A DNA stretch of 64,000 bases from Xiphias gladius (GCF_016859285.1 NC_053415.1:21851001-21915000), one strand, 5' to 3'. Positions 23,601 to 38,600 are shown, counted from the first letter of the stretch. A program made the numbers and translations. Notes: generated by a model not told the origin, from the letters alone.

Positions 23601-26600
23601 GTTAAAATGTGCTCATTTGTGCCGCAGATGTTTAAGTGCTATAAATATACAGGTGCTAAATTCCAGTAGGAATTTAGCATTTAGCATAAATGCATTTAAC
23701 TCTTTTTAATATGACAATTTGCTTTTGTCTGGTCTCATGGTTTAGTTTTTAAAATTAATTGTGAAATCTATTTTTTTTTTTTTTTTTTTTTTTTTAATTT
23801 CTCTTCGCAGGGAAGGAATCCCTTTTTCCTCGAACCCGCCATCATAATCGCTATCACCGACGGCAACAAGTTGACAAGCAGCGGCGGAGTCCAAGACGAG
23901 GTCAGCCAACATCTCCAAAGAGACGAGAGGTCCCAGCCATTCAGGAGTGCTTCCTGCTTGGTTGGAGGACAACTCAAGAGCCTGTCTGATCCCACAAAGT
24001 TCACTTTAACACAAGCATCAAACCCTTTCCTGCTCTGTCACTGAGGCTAAAGTTTGATTCAGATTCACAGAGCCACTGCTCTTATGAAGTATGTTAAAAT
24101 TAGAATCATCCCATGACTGAAACACAACAGCCCCACAGCATCATCTTACCTTTCTTACTGTCAGCTACCACTTAGTTAAACATCTCTACCTTAGATGAGT
24201 GATACTGAAACTGTAATGCTTTTTAGTCTTAGCCTTTGAGTCCCCCACAGGATTTGGGCTGCAACAAAAAAAATGATTCATATCAATTATTTTCTTGATG
24301 AATTGCTCCAACATTGATCTGTGAAGTGTCAGCAGAAAAGTTAAAATGCCTCTTGCAGTTTCCAAAAAGCCCAAGTTGATACATATGTGTTGCTTGTTTC
24401 ACTTGACCAACAGTCAAAACGGGCAGAAATCTTCAATTTAAAATCACAGACCAAAAAAAACAGCACACATGCACATTTGAGATGTCACAACCAGTGAATT
24501 TTTGGCATTTTTTTCTAAAATAATTAACAATTATTTTTGGCATTGACTATTCCGCCTATGTTTTGCTTTACCGATGAATCCCATGGTCTTTAAAATTTTG
24601 GGACACAGTGTAAAAAGGCTTATTGTAGTTTCCAAGAGCCCAATGAGGTGTTTGAAAATTGATGATTTTGTCTGACCACCAGTAAAACCTAAAGATTCTA
24701 AATTGAACAGTGAAATTCAAATTTGAGAAGCTAGAAACAGCAAATATTTGATATTTTTTTTTCTTGCTAAAATGGCCTGAACAATTGATCAGTTTTTCAA
24801 AATTTTTTGTTGGTCAATTGATTATCAAAGCAATTACAGCTTAATTTTTCGGTCAATCAATAATTGACGAGTATCTTTAACTTTAATTATGATACAGAAG
24901 TACAGCTACAAAGGTCGGTTGTGTGAGCATGTAGTGTTGCCTTTGAAGGGCTGTAACCACGATGATTCCTCTGTGGTCTGCTAGTCGGATTAAAGCTGTC
25001 CTCTCAGTGACTCAGTAACTCCCTCTACTCACTCTACCTTAAATTATTCATTTATTTCTGCTCTTCACTCTGTAATTTTTCATCTCCTCTCCATCTACCA
25101 TCCATGTTGAATATTTCTGATGCCGTTCCCTGTGAGATGGAGAGAACTCCATTAAGTCGTGTAGTCAGTTTTGTAGCCCGAGAAGGTAAACTTGTGGAGG
25201 TCAGACGCATGCAATTAAATTGATTCCGCAGCCACAGTCTAATTTATGGCTCCAGTGATAATTCCAGGCTTGTGCCTGTTCAGACTGGGCACAAGTTAAC
25301 AAGTGACGTTTGGTGGGGAGGGTTGACTTGAATTGCAGCTCTCCTGATAGTTATTTAAAAGCCTGGTCTGCCTAAGAAATGTCTGAAAAGAAAGTGTGAG
25401 TGTGTGTGTGTGAGTGTGTGTGTGTGGGGGGGTCGATCATGTTAGCGACAAAAACAGCCAATGATATTAAAGAGAAAAGTAATTCGGGAATAAAGAGACA
25501 AATTTCTCTCGTCTCTTGGTGTATACATACTGTGTATCATCATATTGTCCAACCCTAACCGGCACTCTCACATCGTCTCAAGTTATGATCCATGGTTTCT
25601 CTGCCATTGACAGTGTCATTGTCTCCTCCTACACCGTCCAGCTCCATCTGCCTCTGACCACCCCACTGCCAGGCAGTGAGCTGACTAAGGAGCCCTTCCG
25701 CTGGGACCAGCGTCTCTTCGCCCTGGTGCTGCGGATCCCTGGCAACGCCTCGGTGGAGCCCGAACCCCTTGGAGGCGTCCCCCCTGACGATTCTCCCATC
25801 ACCCCCATGTGTGAGGTCACTGGAGGTAGGCAGACTGCTGGTGTGGTTTATGTAGAATATGCGTTTTTTTGTTTTAGTTTTTTAGAGTTTATTGCTTAAA
25901 GGGGCACTTAACTATTTTTAAAGGTCAGTGTACTTGTTATCAGGAATACTACTCAGCCTGTGAAAACACTTATGACTTCTGTAGCTCTGGAGTATTGTCA
26001 CGGCTGAGAAAATATCAAGGTTAGGGTTAGGCTTTAGACTTCAAATATTTTAAATTATAAACTGGGAGAATTGAGTTTGAAAGGACAGGCATTTAACAGA
26101 CGGAGAAGGTTTATTGAAAGATGCCACTGAGTTGCATTTTGGAAACTGCAGGATCCAGTGTTTTTGGTGCTTGACCCATAGGATATCTCTGCCTCTGCTG
26201 CAACAATTTTGACCATACTTTCTCTTACAAGTCTCCAGACTTTGTGATTGTGCAGCAGTAAAGTTGTTTGTTAGTTTAGTGTCTCCAAACAAAGAGGAAT
26301 ATATGTTGGTGATGATAACAAAGTTTTTTTTTTTTTTTTTTTTTTGTTTTTTTTTTTTTCTTATTGTATCATAAAGGCAAATATGCCTAGCCCACATAGG
26401 CTTAGAAGACGCAATAAATTGATGTAAACCAGATCCAGCATGTAGCCCATGAATTTTTAAATACTACAAACAGTCCAGAAAATAAGAAAAACAATTTTCT
26501 TAATTTACATATTTAATTTAGAGTCCTTTGTGTCTGCAGCATTTATAAATTATTAATAAAGTAGATGTAAATGTAATCTGCAGGAGAAATAAAAGTTAAA

Positions 26601-29600
26601 ACTACAGGGTCATTTTTACCTTCATTTTCAAGCATTGACAGTTGGTCAATGTAAATACATCACAGTTAAACACCGCAACGTATTGCATTATACAGAGAGG
26701 TGTTTTTTTTTTTATCAATGAGGGTAGGCTAAATTACAGAAACTCCACCACAAACTACAACCGCCAAAAATGATCATACAGTTGAATCAACACCCTCAAA
26801 TCAAAACATTTTAAATAAAAACTGCTGAAAAAATCCTTAAATAAATAAAACATTTTAACCTTCACGAAGGGAGGACTTCTTGTAGGACTGTTACACTAGA
26901 CTGCATTCGTTACAGCTAGGTGTACCTAATAAACTGCCAACTGAATGTAGATCCCATAATAATTTTATTTTGGAAAAGCATCATAGACATATTCCTCCTG
27001 GGAGTGACACGGGCCTAATTTCTACAACAGAGCCCTGTGGAACATGCTGGGACAGGCTCAAAGTATTTATAACACTAGATCAAAATAGCTATTTGTTAAA
27101 TGCATTCCATAGCACAGCTGATGAATCATCTCTTTCAGTACAAAGAAAGGGGATAATAATGAGTCTTTTTTTTTTTTTTCTGTTTTTAAGGAAAAAACTT
27201 GGTGATTAGAGATAAAGATTGCCTTGGCAGCTGTTCTGTTTTCACTTCAGCGAGGGACAGCTCGGAGCTCTGTCTCAGCTCCGTCTTGCTCAACATTCGG
27301 AGTGACTTGTGTTTACAAGTTTGCTAGTAGGAGCTGAACAACCCAGTACAAGCACAGCATGCTCTTGTTTTAACCAGTGTGCAACTCCGCTGGAGCTGTT
27401 GTGGGGATGGTTAAGGGCTTTGCTCAAGTGCACTTCAGCAGTATTTGTTGACTAAGGTTAGAAAGCCCAGATTTTCCCACCTGGTCCAGGATTGAAACTA
27501 TCTTTGTCCCAATCACAGGCCCTCTCACATATTTTCAGGCCAGTGAATTCGATCTGTAATCCCCTCGGATGTAAAAAAAAAAAAAAAACAAAAAAAAAAA
27601 CCAAACCCTGGCTGCCTACCTACCAGTTTTAAAGAAAATCCACTTATAGAAGTAGATTTTTATCCCTCTTGTCTCCAGTCCTCATGCTGCCCGGTTGTGG
27701 AAGCAGCTAGCAGGACGAACAGACTAGAATGATGCTGATGGCAGGTTAAGATTAACAAACATAGAACAGAGCACACCAAAGCTCTGTGTAGCAGTCAGTG
27801 GTGCTGAATGCAGAACATGACACAGCTCCATTGTCACGGACAGTCTACAGTACATGCTGCCTGTCCATTACTGCTGATGGCAGACCTGACACAAAGCCAC
27901 GGCCTTTTGAAATGAGTGAGTGAATGGGTGCATAACAAGGTCAATAGAGGTGAAGTTGGAGGCAGCAAATGGCCACAAGGCTGAATTAGACTAATCAGTT
28001 GTAGCTGTGTAAGACAGTGTGTCTGATTCACGGTGCATACTCGTGTGACCTTTACTGTCCTGTGACTGATGCTGTGATGAATAAACTGTAGCAGATTCAG
28101 AGCTTTGGAGCTACCATTCATGCAAATGTACCTTTTTGCATCCACTGTGTAAAGAGTCATACAATCCCATAAAGATAAGCACACTGTTAAGTAGAGAGCA
28201 CTACAGTATTTTAAATGAAACTAAGAGCACTCTGCGTTTAAATAGTATCACGTGCTTTAATTCAGGAATATTCTCAGCATGGGTTATAGATTTGTACTTA
28301 CTGTATGTTTGACTTCTGACGCCTGGCACCATTTTGGATCTGGTTTTAAGATGATAAAATACTTGGATTCGTTAAGCTTTGGGACTCGAATCCTTTACCC
28401 TGTCTCATAAGAAAAGAAATGTGCCGAACATCCGGATCGTTACCTATCTAAATAATGGGGCTGGAAATTGGCACTGATCTTTGTCATAAGGTCCTGATTC
28501 GATTGATTGTGGGTTGTATTGATTTTTCTGAGATTCTGATACATCCGATAATTTCCAAGAGACATGTCAAAGCGCTTCTCAGAATGTATCCTTCAAACTT
28601 AAATTTGTTTTGATTCCACAAGTAAACGTAGCTATCATACACGGTACTTTTTCGCCAAAATAACCTTTTTGTGCATGCAGTAATAACTCAGTTTCCGCAT
28701 TGTAAACATTTTACTCATTGTGCAGTAACCACAGTCAACAAAGAACATTTAAATCAAATGTACCCATATTCACTGAAAATAGATCAATCTTGGAATTGTA
28801 AAAACCAGTGCCTGATCATTCAACTGAATTTCAATCAGACAGTTTGAGTTTTAGTTCTTAAATTTGAAGGAATTTGTAACTTTTTGTTACTTAAAGCTGC
28901 ACTAATAAATATTTTCTATATTAAGTGTGGATAAAATTAAATGTAAGTACACTGACTATGTGTAATGTGAAAGTGATTGCTAATTGTGACAAAAAGCGCA
29001 CAGAGAATTATCACCCATCTCTGTAGTTCCCCTCATCACCACGGAGTCTTTCAGCCTCTTGTAGCTCATTATTTTGTTTTTATGGCTCATAAAACACTGT
29101 GTGATTCAGTCCTAAGTCCACTGCAGCAGCAGCAGGCAGCTGATTTCGGCAAACAAGTTCAGCATCAAGACACCGACAGAAAAAAAAAAAAAGACTAGCT
29201 GGGGGAAAAAAAGGTGAGCATTTAGCAGCTGAAGAGCCAGATATTTCTCTCAGGTGTTGGCAGAGCTAAAAAGAGAAGGAATATTACATTAACACTCATC
29301 AGAAAATTTGACTCAAATTAATGCAGCGTTTAAAACTGATGAACACTAAAAAAAAAAAAAAATAGTTTTGAAAGGAGCCACATTTGACAAGTGTACACAA
29401 TGTTTAACTCATGTTCAATTAAAAGCTACTGAATCCAACCCTAGATCACTGTGTTGAACTTATTCATATCTTCCAGCTTTATACTTACTGTATATACGTG
29501 TGTGTGTGTGTGTGTGTCTGTGTTTTGCAGGACGTTCTTACAGCGTGTTCTCTCAGCGTATGTTGAATCAGTGTCTGGAGTCTTTGGTGCAAAAAATTCA

Positions 29601-32600
29601 GAGCGGAGTGGTGATAAATTTTGAGAAGACAGGGCCCGACCCTCCTCCACTAGAGGGTAAGAGACACTTCTGTTTGTCTAAATGAAATTCACTCCTGACT
29701 TTATTTCTAAAAGACCTTGCTGACAACTTCTGCACCGCATCTGTTTGATTAGTAGAGAAGCTCCTTGCTCTCTCCCACTTGCTGTCTTTTTTTTTTTTTA
29801 TCCTCTTTTCACTGTTTTTCGTAAACAGCTGGTGGAGGTCACTGTTAAAACCCCCACCTTCGTATTTTAACTGCCTACACACTGTTTCAGTTTATCAAAA
29901 CCATTTTGTTTTCATTTTCTACCTCACAAACACCTTCTTCTCTGGGCTGCTGTTGGTTGTTTTTTCCCTCTGCGCCGGCGGCAGCTGTCGCGGGAGGCAT
30001 TGTGTTTTCCCGTTGTCCGTCAGTACGTCTGTCCCAGTCTCATGAAAAAAATGTCTCAGGATCACCTTGAGGGAAATTTCTTCAGATTTGGCATAAACAT
30101 TCACTTGGACTCAAGGATGAACTGATTAGATTTTGGTGGTCAGAGGTCAAGGTCACTGTGACCACACAAAACATGTTTTTGTTGTTTTTTTTGAACTCGA
30201 AGAATTCATACTCTAATTATGACAAAATACACCATTTATTTATTTCCTTCAAAGTCTTCACTACATCTATTATGACTCCGGACTGATATGGATGTAAACT
30301 GCAGCTTGACTGGTTTTTGGAGGCATACAACTGCGAGGCGGTAATTCTAGTTTTACCCCTGTAAAGTAATCCTCCCCTGTACGTTCCTCTACAGACACTC
30401 CAGCTGAGGTCCTGAAGTCTGGTCCGCAGCCTTGGCATTGCTGTCACAAGCTGATCTACGTGCGGCCCAACCCTAAAACTGGTGTTCCCATCGGACACTG
30501 GCCCATCCCCGAGGCCTTCTGGCCAGACCAGAACTCCCCCACACTGGTAAGAAAACTTGTGGAGGAATCAGCAAAACTAAATCAAAGTATAGTGTTTTAT
30601 TGTTTGGCCATGCACCGTTCATAAGACCTTGCTTGAATTTCTTGCATTCATATCTTGGACATTTATCTGACAATTTGTCTCATTACCCAGAGCACCATTA
30701 GAATAATCCTCAAATTATACAAAACTTAAATTATCCGTATTCCTTAGATGTTTAGTTTTACAGAGATGCTGTACTTTTTCCAGGAAGTGCAGTGTTATTG
30801 TTAATCTGTTTGCACATGTACTATAACGGTGTCTACCTCTCACTCTCTGTGCCCCACCCAGCCCCCTCGTTCAGCCCACCCCCACGTACGTTTCTCCTGT
30901 CTGGACGCTGAGCCCATGGTGATAGACAAGGTGCCCTTCGACAAGTATGAGCTGGAGCCTTCGCCTCTCACACAGTACATTTTGGAGAGGAAGTCCCCAC
31001 ACACCTGCTGGCAGGTACAGCATTGTCACAAACACACACGTACATGAACAAATGCTTTTTGAGACAGGACTTCAGAGTTAAAGCTAGAATCCATTATGTT
31101 TTTAATTACTAAATCGTTCTCATAGTCCAGTAATTTAAAGGAATGTGGTAAAACACGGTATGATGCAATATTATTTGCGTTCAATTTGCCTGGTGGTTTG
31201 ATGATAAATTACTTGTGATACATACTTGAATACTAACAGCGATGTAATAAATACAGTATTAGATGTTTTGCGATATTTGCTGTGGTTTGACGAAGATAAT
31301 ACAAAGGAAGTTACAGATTTCAGGTTTTGACCTTTAGAAACACTGCTTCAAATGTGGGTCATGTTTGTTTGCAGTATATGTCAACAACCTGAACATATTG
31401 TCTCTTCCCGTCGTTGCAACCGTATGTAATGTTACTGTATGTAAATTAAAGTGTTTGCAATTGTGATTAAGTTACTTCAGAATTCAAATCCTCTTACAAG
31501 AGGTTTTTGTATTTTAACTGATGCCAATGTTAGTTGGTGTAAGACAAAATTCAAAAAAATATTGTGATAGTAAAGTGAAATCAGATCAAATTGGACCTTG
31601 GTTCAGAGTGAACAATCTCAACCATGACTGACCGAATTATCATAAAATTTTACGGTTCCCAGAGGATAAATCCTAATGGCTGTCGTGATCCCGTGTCATT
31701 TCATCTAGCACCACTAACAGGCTGCCATTTTCAAACTGTAAAACATGTACGTTCACGACAGGATACCTCTAAACTATCGATCAAATTTCCTTAAGCATTG
31801 AGCTTTGCTCTGAGATTAATGCTAAACGTTAGCATGCTAACATGCTAAGTGTTCCCGTGCCAGCTGTATGTAAGTTGACATGCTAACGTCTTTTTTTGTT
31901 TTCTGGCCTGTAATGAGCATTACAAGTCTTTTGTCTGCCCTCCATACATGCAGACTGTTTAAATACAAGAATGTTAACATTTCCCCATTACTATTACAGT
32001 GACAAGTTCACAGTTAGCATAGGCTTTGTGCTAGTCAGCCATATTGTGTGTCTGACAGAGGTTAGATGAGGTGAAAACATTAGCTTAATGGAGGGAGCAT
32101 TTTAAGTGCACATTTCTCTTTTAAGAGAGAGGTCATACTTTTTGGTTATACTTTTTGGTAACAAGTTGCCGACTGGTAATGACATTATTGATTGATGTGG
32201 ATGCAGATATCCCACTATAAACTGCAGACATGTCAAAAGGAATTGAACAGCAGCTTGTGGGAGCAGCTAACATGAGAGGATACCTAACAAAAAACATTTT
32301 AACCCACACTTCTCCAGGTTGTTTCTATTTGCTGGGTTGTTTTTTTTTTTGCTGATTTTTCTCTGTCTTTTAGGTGTTTGTATGTAACAGTGCCAAGTAC
32401 AGCGATCTGGGCCAACCCTTTGGCTACTTAAAGGCCAGCACAGCTCTCAACTGTGTCAACTTATTTGTGATGCCCTACAACTACCCCGTGCTTCTGCCAC
32501 TTCTGGGTAAGACTGATGGGTCTGTTCTCTCTCATTTTCAGTCTGTCTCTCTGCATGTGTGCCTTTGCCATCATTTCTCCTAGTGTGTCGTTAAAATTTG

Positions 32601-35600
32601 TGTATATTCATATTGTTTTTTGCTCCCTTTTTGCAGATGACTTGATCAAAGTGCACAAGTTCAAGCCAACCATCAAGTGGCGGCAGTCCTTTGAGAACTA
32701 CCTGAAGACCATGCCTCCATATTATATTGGGGTAAGTGCACTTGGCATTACTCTTCATCTCTTTGAAGTTGTTTCTTTTGTTTAACACACTAAAAGCACG
32801 AAAGATGCTGCGCTGGTCTTATTACTGTGTTCTTTCCGCAGTCTTTGAGGAAAGCTCTGAGAATCATGGGAGCACCAAACCTGCTGGCTGAAAACATGGA
32901 GTATGGCCTGAGCTACAGCGTGGTCTCCTACCTGAAGAAGCTCAGTCAGCAGGTATGTTGTTGGACTTTTGTGTCTTTTCATGTTTGGGCACATACCGCA
33001 GAGAAGATCTGTTTTTAGTTTATGTTCAAAAGAAGTACACACTAAATCGTGTTTTTAGTACAGTGTGTTAATCTCTCAAATACCAAAAGGCTTTGTTAGA
33101 TTTATAGTCTTGTTTACTTACTCTTTAGTACATTTAGCATGTTTCTCTGGTTTTGATAATCGGGAAACAATTTACATTGTTATTGGTAAAGAAACTCTGT
33201 TAGTGTATTGACACCCATATTGAAAGACCCATTTGAATCAGTAGCGCTTTACTTTGCGTCCCCCCCCCATTTAGCACTGACAAGCAGAATGTAACTTTAA
33301 ATAAATCAAATTTTTTCATGCTTCCAGTCAAAAATCGAGTACGACCGCCTGATTGCCTTGATTGGTAAAAAGCCGACGCCAGAGGCCGGCATCAAGGTGC
33401 GTTGGCGGGGTGGAGGTATATCTCTGGCCCAGCGCAGGGACTTCATCCAGCAGCTGCAGAGTCTCACAGGAGAGGCCCCGACTCTGTCCATCGAGCTCAA
33501 CCCCAAAGAGTTTCAAGGCTTTCATCTGGCACTGATCAACAAGGTCAGATTATTGTCTACCCTTTCCATGACAATCAAAGTTTTTCTAAGGATACACGGC
33601 TTCTATAAGCAAAAGTTATTCAGTCATGATTACACACAACGACATTGTCTTTTACTGATGGTTACTGAGCTGCATGTACTTGGACAGCTGGGATTTTGAC
33701 TTACGAGCAGTCCCTTGTTCGAATTTGCTGTTACTTATTCATGTCCTGCTCAGACTTTCCCTTCCTTCCTGGCTTTCAATCCGCCAATCCTCCCGAGGTT
33801 TTTGAGCTGCTTATGTAGTCTATTTGGGTGCTTGAGTGCTCTGACATTTGAAAGATGGTTGTCTCTTTAAGGCTGTATTCACTATATATCCACTCTGTTG
33901 CGACAGTATTTCACCAGAAAAAGACTCTCTCTCTCTCTCGACTTGAAGGGAGGCTGAATTCAACCTCAAATCCCTCGCTTTACAGTCCCCTCTCTCTTGT
34001 GTCCTCATCAGAGCCTGAAACCTCAGAGCTTTAGGAATCCTTACGACATCCCTCGCAGCCATCTGCTGGACCAGCTGAGCCGAATGAGGAGAAATCTGCT
34101 CAACACCAGCGTCTGCACTCTCAGAGGGCAGGACTCGGGTAAGTCACTGTCTAGTTCCCTCACTTATTTGGTTGTAAGCGTGCCGTGTGTCGCCTGTTAA
34201 AAATGATGTCACGGTGAGAACTTCAACCACTGACTGAAGATTTTCAGCTGGAGATGAAGTACTCTTCAAAAATGGTAGATTTCTTCCTCTACGTAGATCT
34301 CTCCTTCCATTTCCCTGTCTCCTTTCCAGACCAGCTCCACAGCGTGCCAATCGCCCAGATGGGCAACTACCAGGACTTCCTCAAAGCTGCTCCTCAGCCT
34401 CTTCGAGACGCAGACCCTGAACAGCCCAAACGCCTGCACACATTCGGCAACCCCTTTAAACTGGACAAGAAGGTAAGTCCCACTGAATCATACCCAACCC
34501 TACCCGGATCCTCTTTCATGAGGAAGAGCCACATTAAAATGACTGATTATAGACACATTCAAATTGACTTTAACCGTCTTCCTCCCCTTTTTGCTCAGGG
34601 CATGATGATCGATGAGGCGGATGAGTTTGTGACAGGCCCTCAGAACAAGGGCAAGAGGCCAGGAGACAGCAACAACATGCCGGGCGGAGGTCCCAAGAGG
34701 CGCCGCTGCATGTCGCCTCTGCTGCGTCTGGGCAGGGCTTACACCCCTCCGGTATCACCTCCTGCCAGCCCTCGACCCACAGCAGGTGAGATTTATATTG
34801 AAACTACGACGCACGTTGTTATGTGTCTTTTCAGCTTAAATGATAATTCTCAGAAACATTTGATCTTTTTTTTTTTTTTCTTTTGGTCACTTTCGGTGAC
34901 TTTGGAATTGAAACCAGTTCTGCTAACACAGATATTCTGAATCACTCAGATTAGGCTCTTCACAGTGGTATCAGCAGTAGATTAAAGTCACAATATAAAC
35001 AACAGTGATAGCTATAAATAAAATCAGCAACTGCATGTGGGAAAACTTGGTTGCCAGCTGTTTGGTATGCAAAAAGGTTTTTTAATTTACAATACATTTA
35101 AAATGTTGATGGGTATGTATAAAACATTTTTTCTTAAATTTTATAAACTTGTACTGTTTGTTTGAAAACTCTTCTTCAGCATAAAATTCAAAAAATTTTG
35201 ACTCTAAAACTAAACTTTTCTGTCGCAGTGTAGTGTAACGATTCCTTGTGGTCTTTTCTGGTTTAAAAACAGTTTCAGTTTCTAACCAAAACATATTGCA
35301 TCCTTGAGGTCAAACTAACAGGCTGAATGCATGTCCTTCCTTAGAAAACTAAAATTTATTGAGCAGTTACTGTTGTTTTTTTTGTTTGTTTTTTTTTGCC
35401 TACGTTGTTTGCTAGCAAGTAAACATGGATGTGGTCTTTCTCTTCCTTGCCTTTGTTAGTGCTGCTTTTCTTGGGGGCTTTTGTTGGGGCTTTACTTCCA
35501 CCTGTAGATCAATGGAATCATGTGAAACTATTGCCAGGACTTTGGTTTGTGTCACTTGCATACTCATTTGTGTGCAAACGGCAAACAAACTGTGGAACCA

Positions 35601-38600
35601 CTTGTATAAAAAAAAAAAAAAAAAAAACAATTGCATGATGTTGTTCTACTAGTGGTCAGAAACTAAGGGTGCCATTCGGAGCACTCTGGCAGTTTTGTGT
35701 TGCTCTTCCATAAAGTTGGGGGAAAGATTTTTTTTTTTTTTTTTTTTTTTTTAAAAGGATTAGTAATTGAAGCAGCAGAACCAGAGATTTCCTGACTTTT
35801 GGTTTCTAAAAAAATCGATCAAGCTCCAAAAACACTGCATCCTAAACTTCCCATAATGCAAGTCAGCAATGTCTTTTAGTTATGCTGCAGTCATGTCATA
35901 TGAGTTACCATAATTACTAGTTTCTTTTCGAGTTCTGCGATATATCTGACTTGGTGCAAATAATACAGAAATGCTTGGAAAAGCAAATAAACATGGAAGC
36001 CCCAAGTCAGCAAATGTAATGGATATGATGCCACATTGTCCACACACATTATTTTCAACCTTCACACAACCAACTCTGAAATCATTCAACCGTCTTGAGT
36101 TGTCCAATGGCGTGAACACTCACAACATGGGAATCTTTCCCATCTCTACCTTCCATCCTACATGACGCGAACACGGCATTAGACCCCCCTGCCCAATGAA
36201 TGCCCATGTCTTTCAGACTCTGCTCTCCTAGTTTGTAATGCTGTCTTATAAATGTGTGCTCTACAAACTCCAGTTACTCTCTCAAACTTGGCAAAGCTTC
36301 TCCAAAACCACAAAAGACAGTATACATCTGTTTCCATGGGCTGAGTAGTACCGCGTATTCCTCCACCAAGACTGACAAGCCTCATCTGGACAAGAATATC
36401 ACCTAACAAACAAACAGAATAAACAAAACCCACTATCTTCTCTGATCTTATAGATATGGACATGAATGACGGAGCACCTGAACCAGACTTGATCATCAAC
36501 CACCTGACTCAGAACCACTACGGCTCAGACAGTAGCTCGGACTCGGAGGCAGATCATCCCTCAGGGCCCGCCAACCACCAGGAGAATCACACGGCCATGG
36601 ATCCTCAGGACCTCCGGCACAGGGACGAAGAGGAGAACGGGCGACCCCAGATGGGCGAGCTGCCGCTGGGCAGCGAGGAAGGAGTGGAGGTCGTGCTGGT
36701 GGAGGACCAGCCGCCTCGCTACCTGTCACCTTCAGCTCTGAAGAAGCACATTCACAACGAGACGACGAAGGTCAACAACGAGCTGAGAGCACTCATCACC
36801 AAGGAGATCAGGAAACCTGGCAGGCGTAAGTAGAATAAAAATGGTCCATGGGGGGGGGTTGACAAAATAAAAGGAACAGCCTACATGTAGGGCTGGGTAT
36901 TGATAGATATTCTTTGATACTCGTGTAAATATGGTACCTGATGAACAATACTGTAGTTGATACCTTACTTTAAGAAATATTAGAATGTTTTTCTACAAAA
37001 GGTTTTTTTTTTTTTTTTTTAATTTAACAAAAGACAAATTTCCCATATAACAACTATGTCTAATTAAAGACAGAATTGGCAGAATTATGGTTGTAATCAT
37101 TAAATATCTGACTACAGAATAAGTAAAGAAGACTCGGAAGCTGGTACTTGACAGTTTTAAGTAATTGCAGTAACACCTTGAACTCAAAAATTCCAATCGA
37201 TTTGAATCATCACTTCTCTCAAGAAAAACTCTAAGCTTCGATGTTAACTCCAGGGGTGTTTGTATTGAATTGCATACTATGACAAGGTGCCAAGGTTATT
37301 TTATTCACACTGTGTTTATCAGTTAAAAAAAGAGAAGAAGAAGAAGAAAATGACCCATTATCTGTCAAAGTGTTGTCATCCTATTTTGCCAGAGGAAACC
37401 ACATAAGTGTAGCCTTTTCCATGGCAATCAAGCTTTGTTTTGACCTGAAACAAAGTTGTTTTTCTCCAGAAATCTGCATTACAAAAACAGAAAGCTGTTG
37501 GGTGTTGCGTAGCGATGTAGTCTACATAATAAGAAGTTAAAGTTGTGACACTCGATGCCTGTTTTTTTTGTTTTTTAAATCTTTTATTTTTCTCTGTATG
37601 GCAACTAATGAATATTGTGCATACGTCTGTGCCCATGCTTCAAATAGTGGTAGACATGTGAATAATGACAAATAAATTGCTAAATTTAAAAAAAAACAAA
37701 AAAAAAACATCCTTTTAATCAAGGAAACTGACAAAGATGAAAGCTCATCAATCAGAACACAGCGGGTGTGTAAGTTAAGAGAAAGTCCCTTAAATTTGGT
37801 CATTAACAAATTGTGACTAAAATATGTAGTAAGTGGGACATTTTACAGTTAAAACATAAATGTGTCTGTGCTCTACGGTGCAAAAACTATTTATTGAAGT
37901 CACTGTTTCTGTACAATTTCTTAACAGATCGTTGATCTTTCTGCGCTGCAGTTTCTTTTTGAATAATCGGCTGACATATACAGCGATATCAATATATCTG
38001 TGATAAACTAATATCGGCTAGGCTTCAGCCAACAGACAGACTTAATCTAAAATAATTTGAAGAGTAATTTAATTGTTTAGTAATTTATTAAGCAAAAATG
38101 CAAAAATATTCAGTGGTTCCAGCTTCTCAAATGTGAGGATTTGCTGCTTTTCTGTATTTTCCTATATTTTAAAATCTTGGATCTCTCTGGGTTTTGGCCT
38201 GTTAATCCGACGCGACGAGTAATTTCCGGACGTCACCTTGGACTGTAGAAACTCGCAAAGGCCTTCTTTTGCTACTTTGCGCTCTTAATCAGTCAAAGAA
38301 AAAATGAAGATAGAAAATAATCATGAATTGCAGCCTGAAAACAAATGTTCTATATTTGAATAGAGAATTGGATTAAGGACTTCTGCTGCCATGGAAACAC
38401 AGCAATAATCAAGCGACTCGTCCTCAATCACTTCTTTCCGTTTCAGACTATGAGAAGATCTTCCTCCTCCTGAAGCAGATCCAGGGCACTCTGGACACCC
38501 GGCTCATCTTCCTCCAGAACATCATCAAAGAGGCAGCCAGGTAACGAGTCCAGCCCTCCTCTTCTGCTGTCTCAAATAAGCCGCGAGCTGAACCACCTGG

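Larger units (their letters stand above)
18716..23810 (+). other. INTS6 intron 3
   Basis: The largest intron (5.1 kb). It contains a repeat at about 19240-19450 sharing TTGCATTATACAGAGAGGTGT with 26690, an AC microsatellite at 20591-20618, MITE copies at about 20930-21215 and 22255-22630, and a 25-base T run at 23771-23795 just before the exon 4 acceptor. No further coding signal is seen; open frames such as that at 21401-21862 (minus) have no homology or splice support. Confidence 0.75.

Noticed and set aside
34599..34785. DEAD-box helicase annotation suggested by the DEAD tetrapeptide
   Set aside because: No other helicase motifs are present in the protein; the surrounding sequence is the known IDEADEF segment of INTS6.
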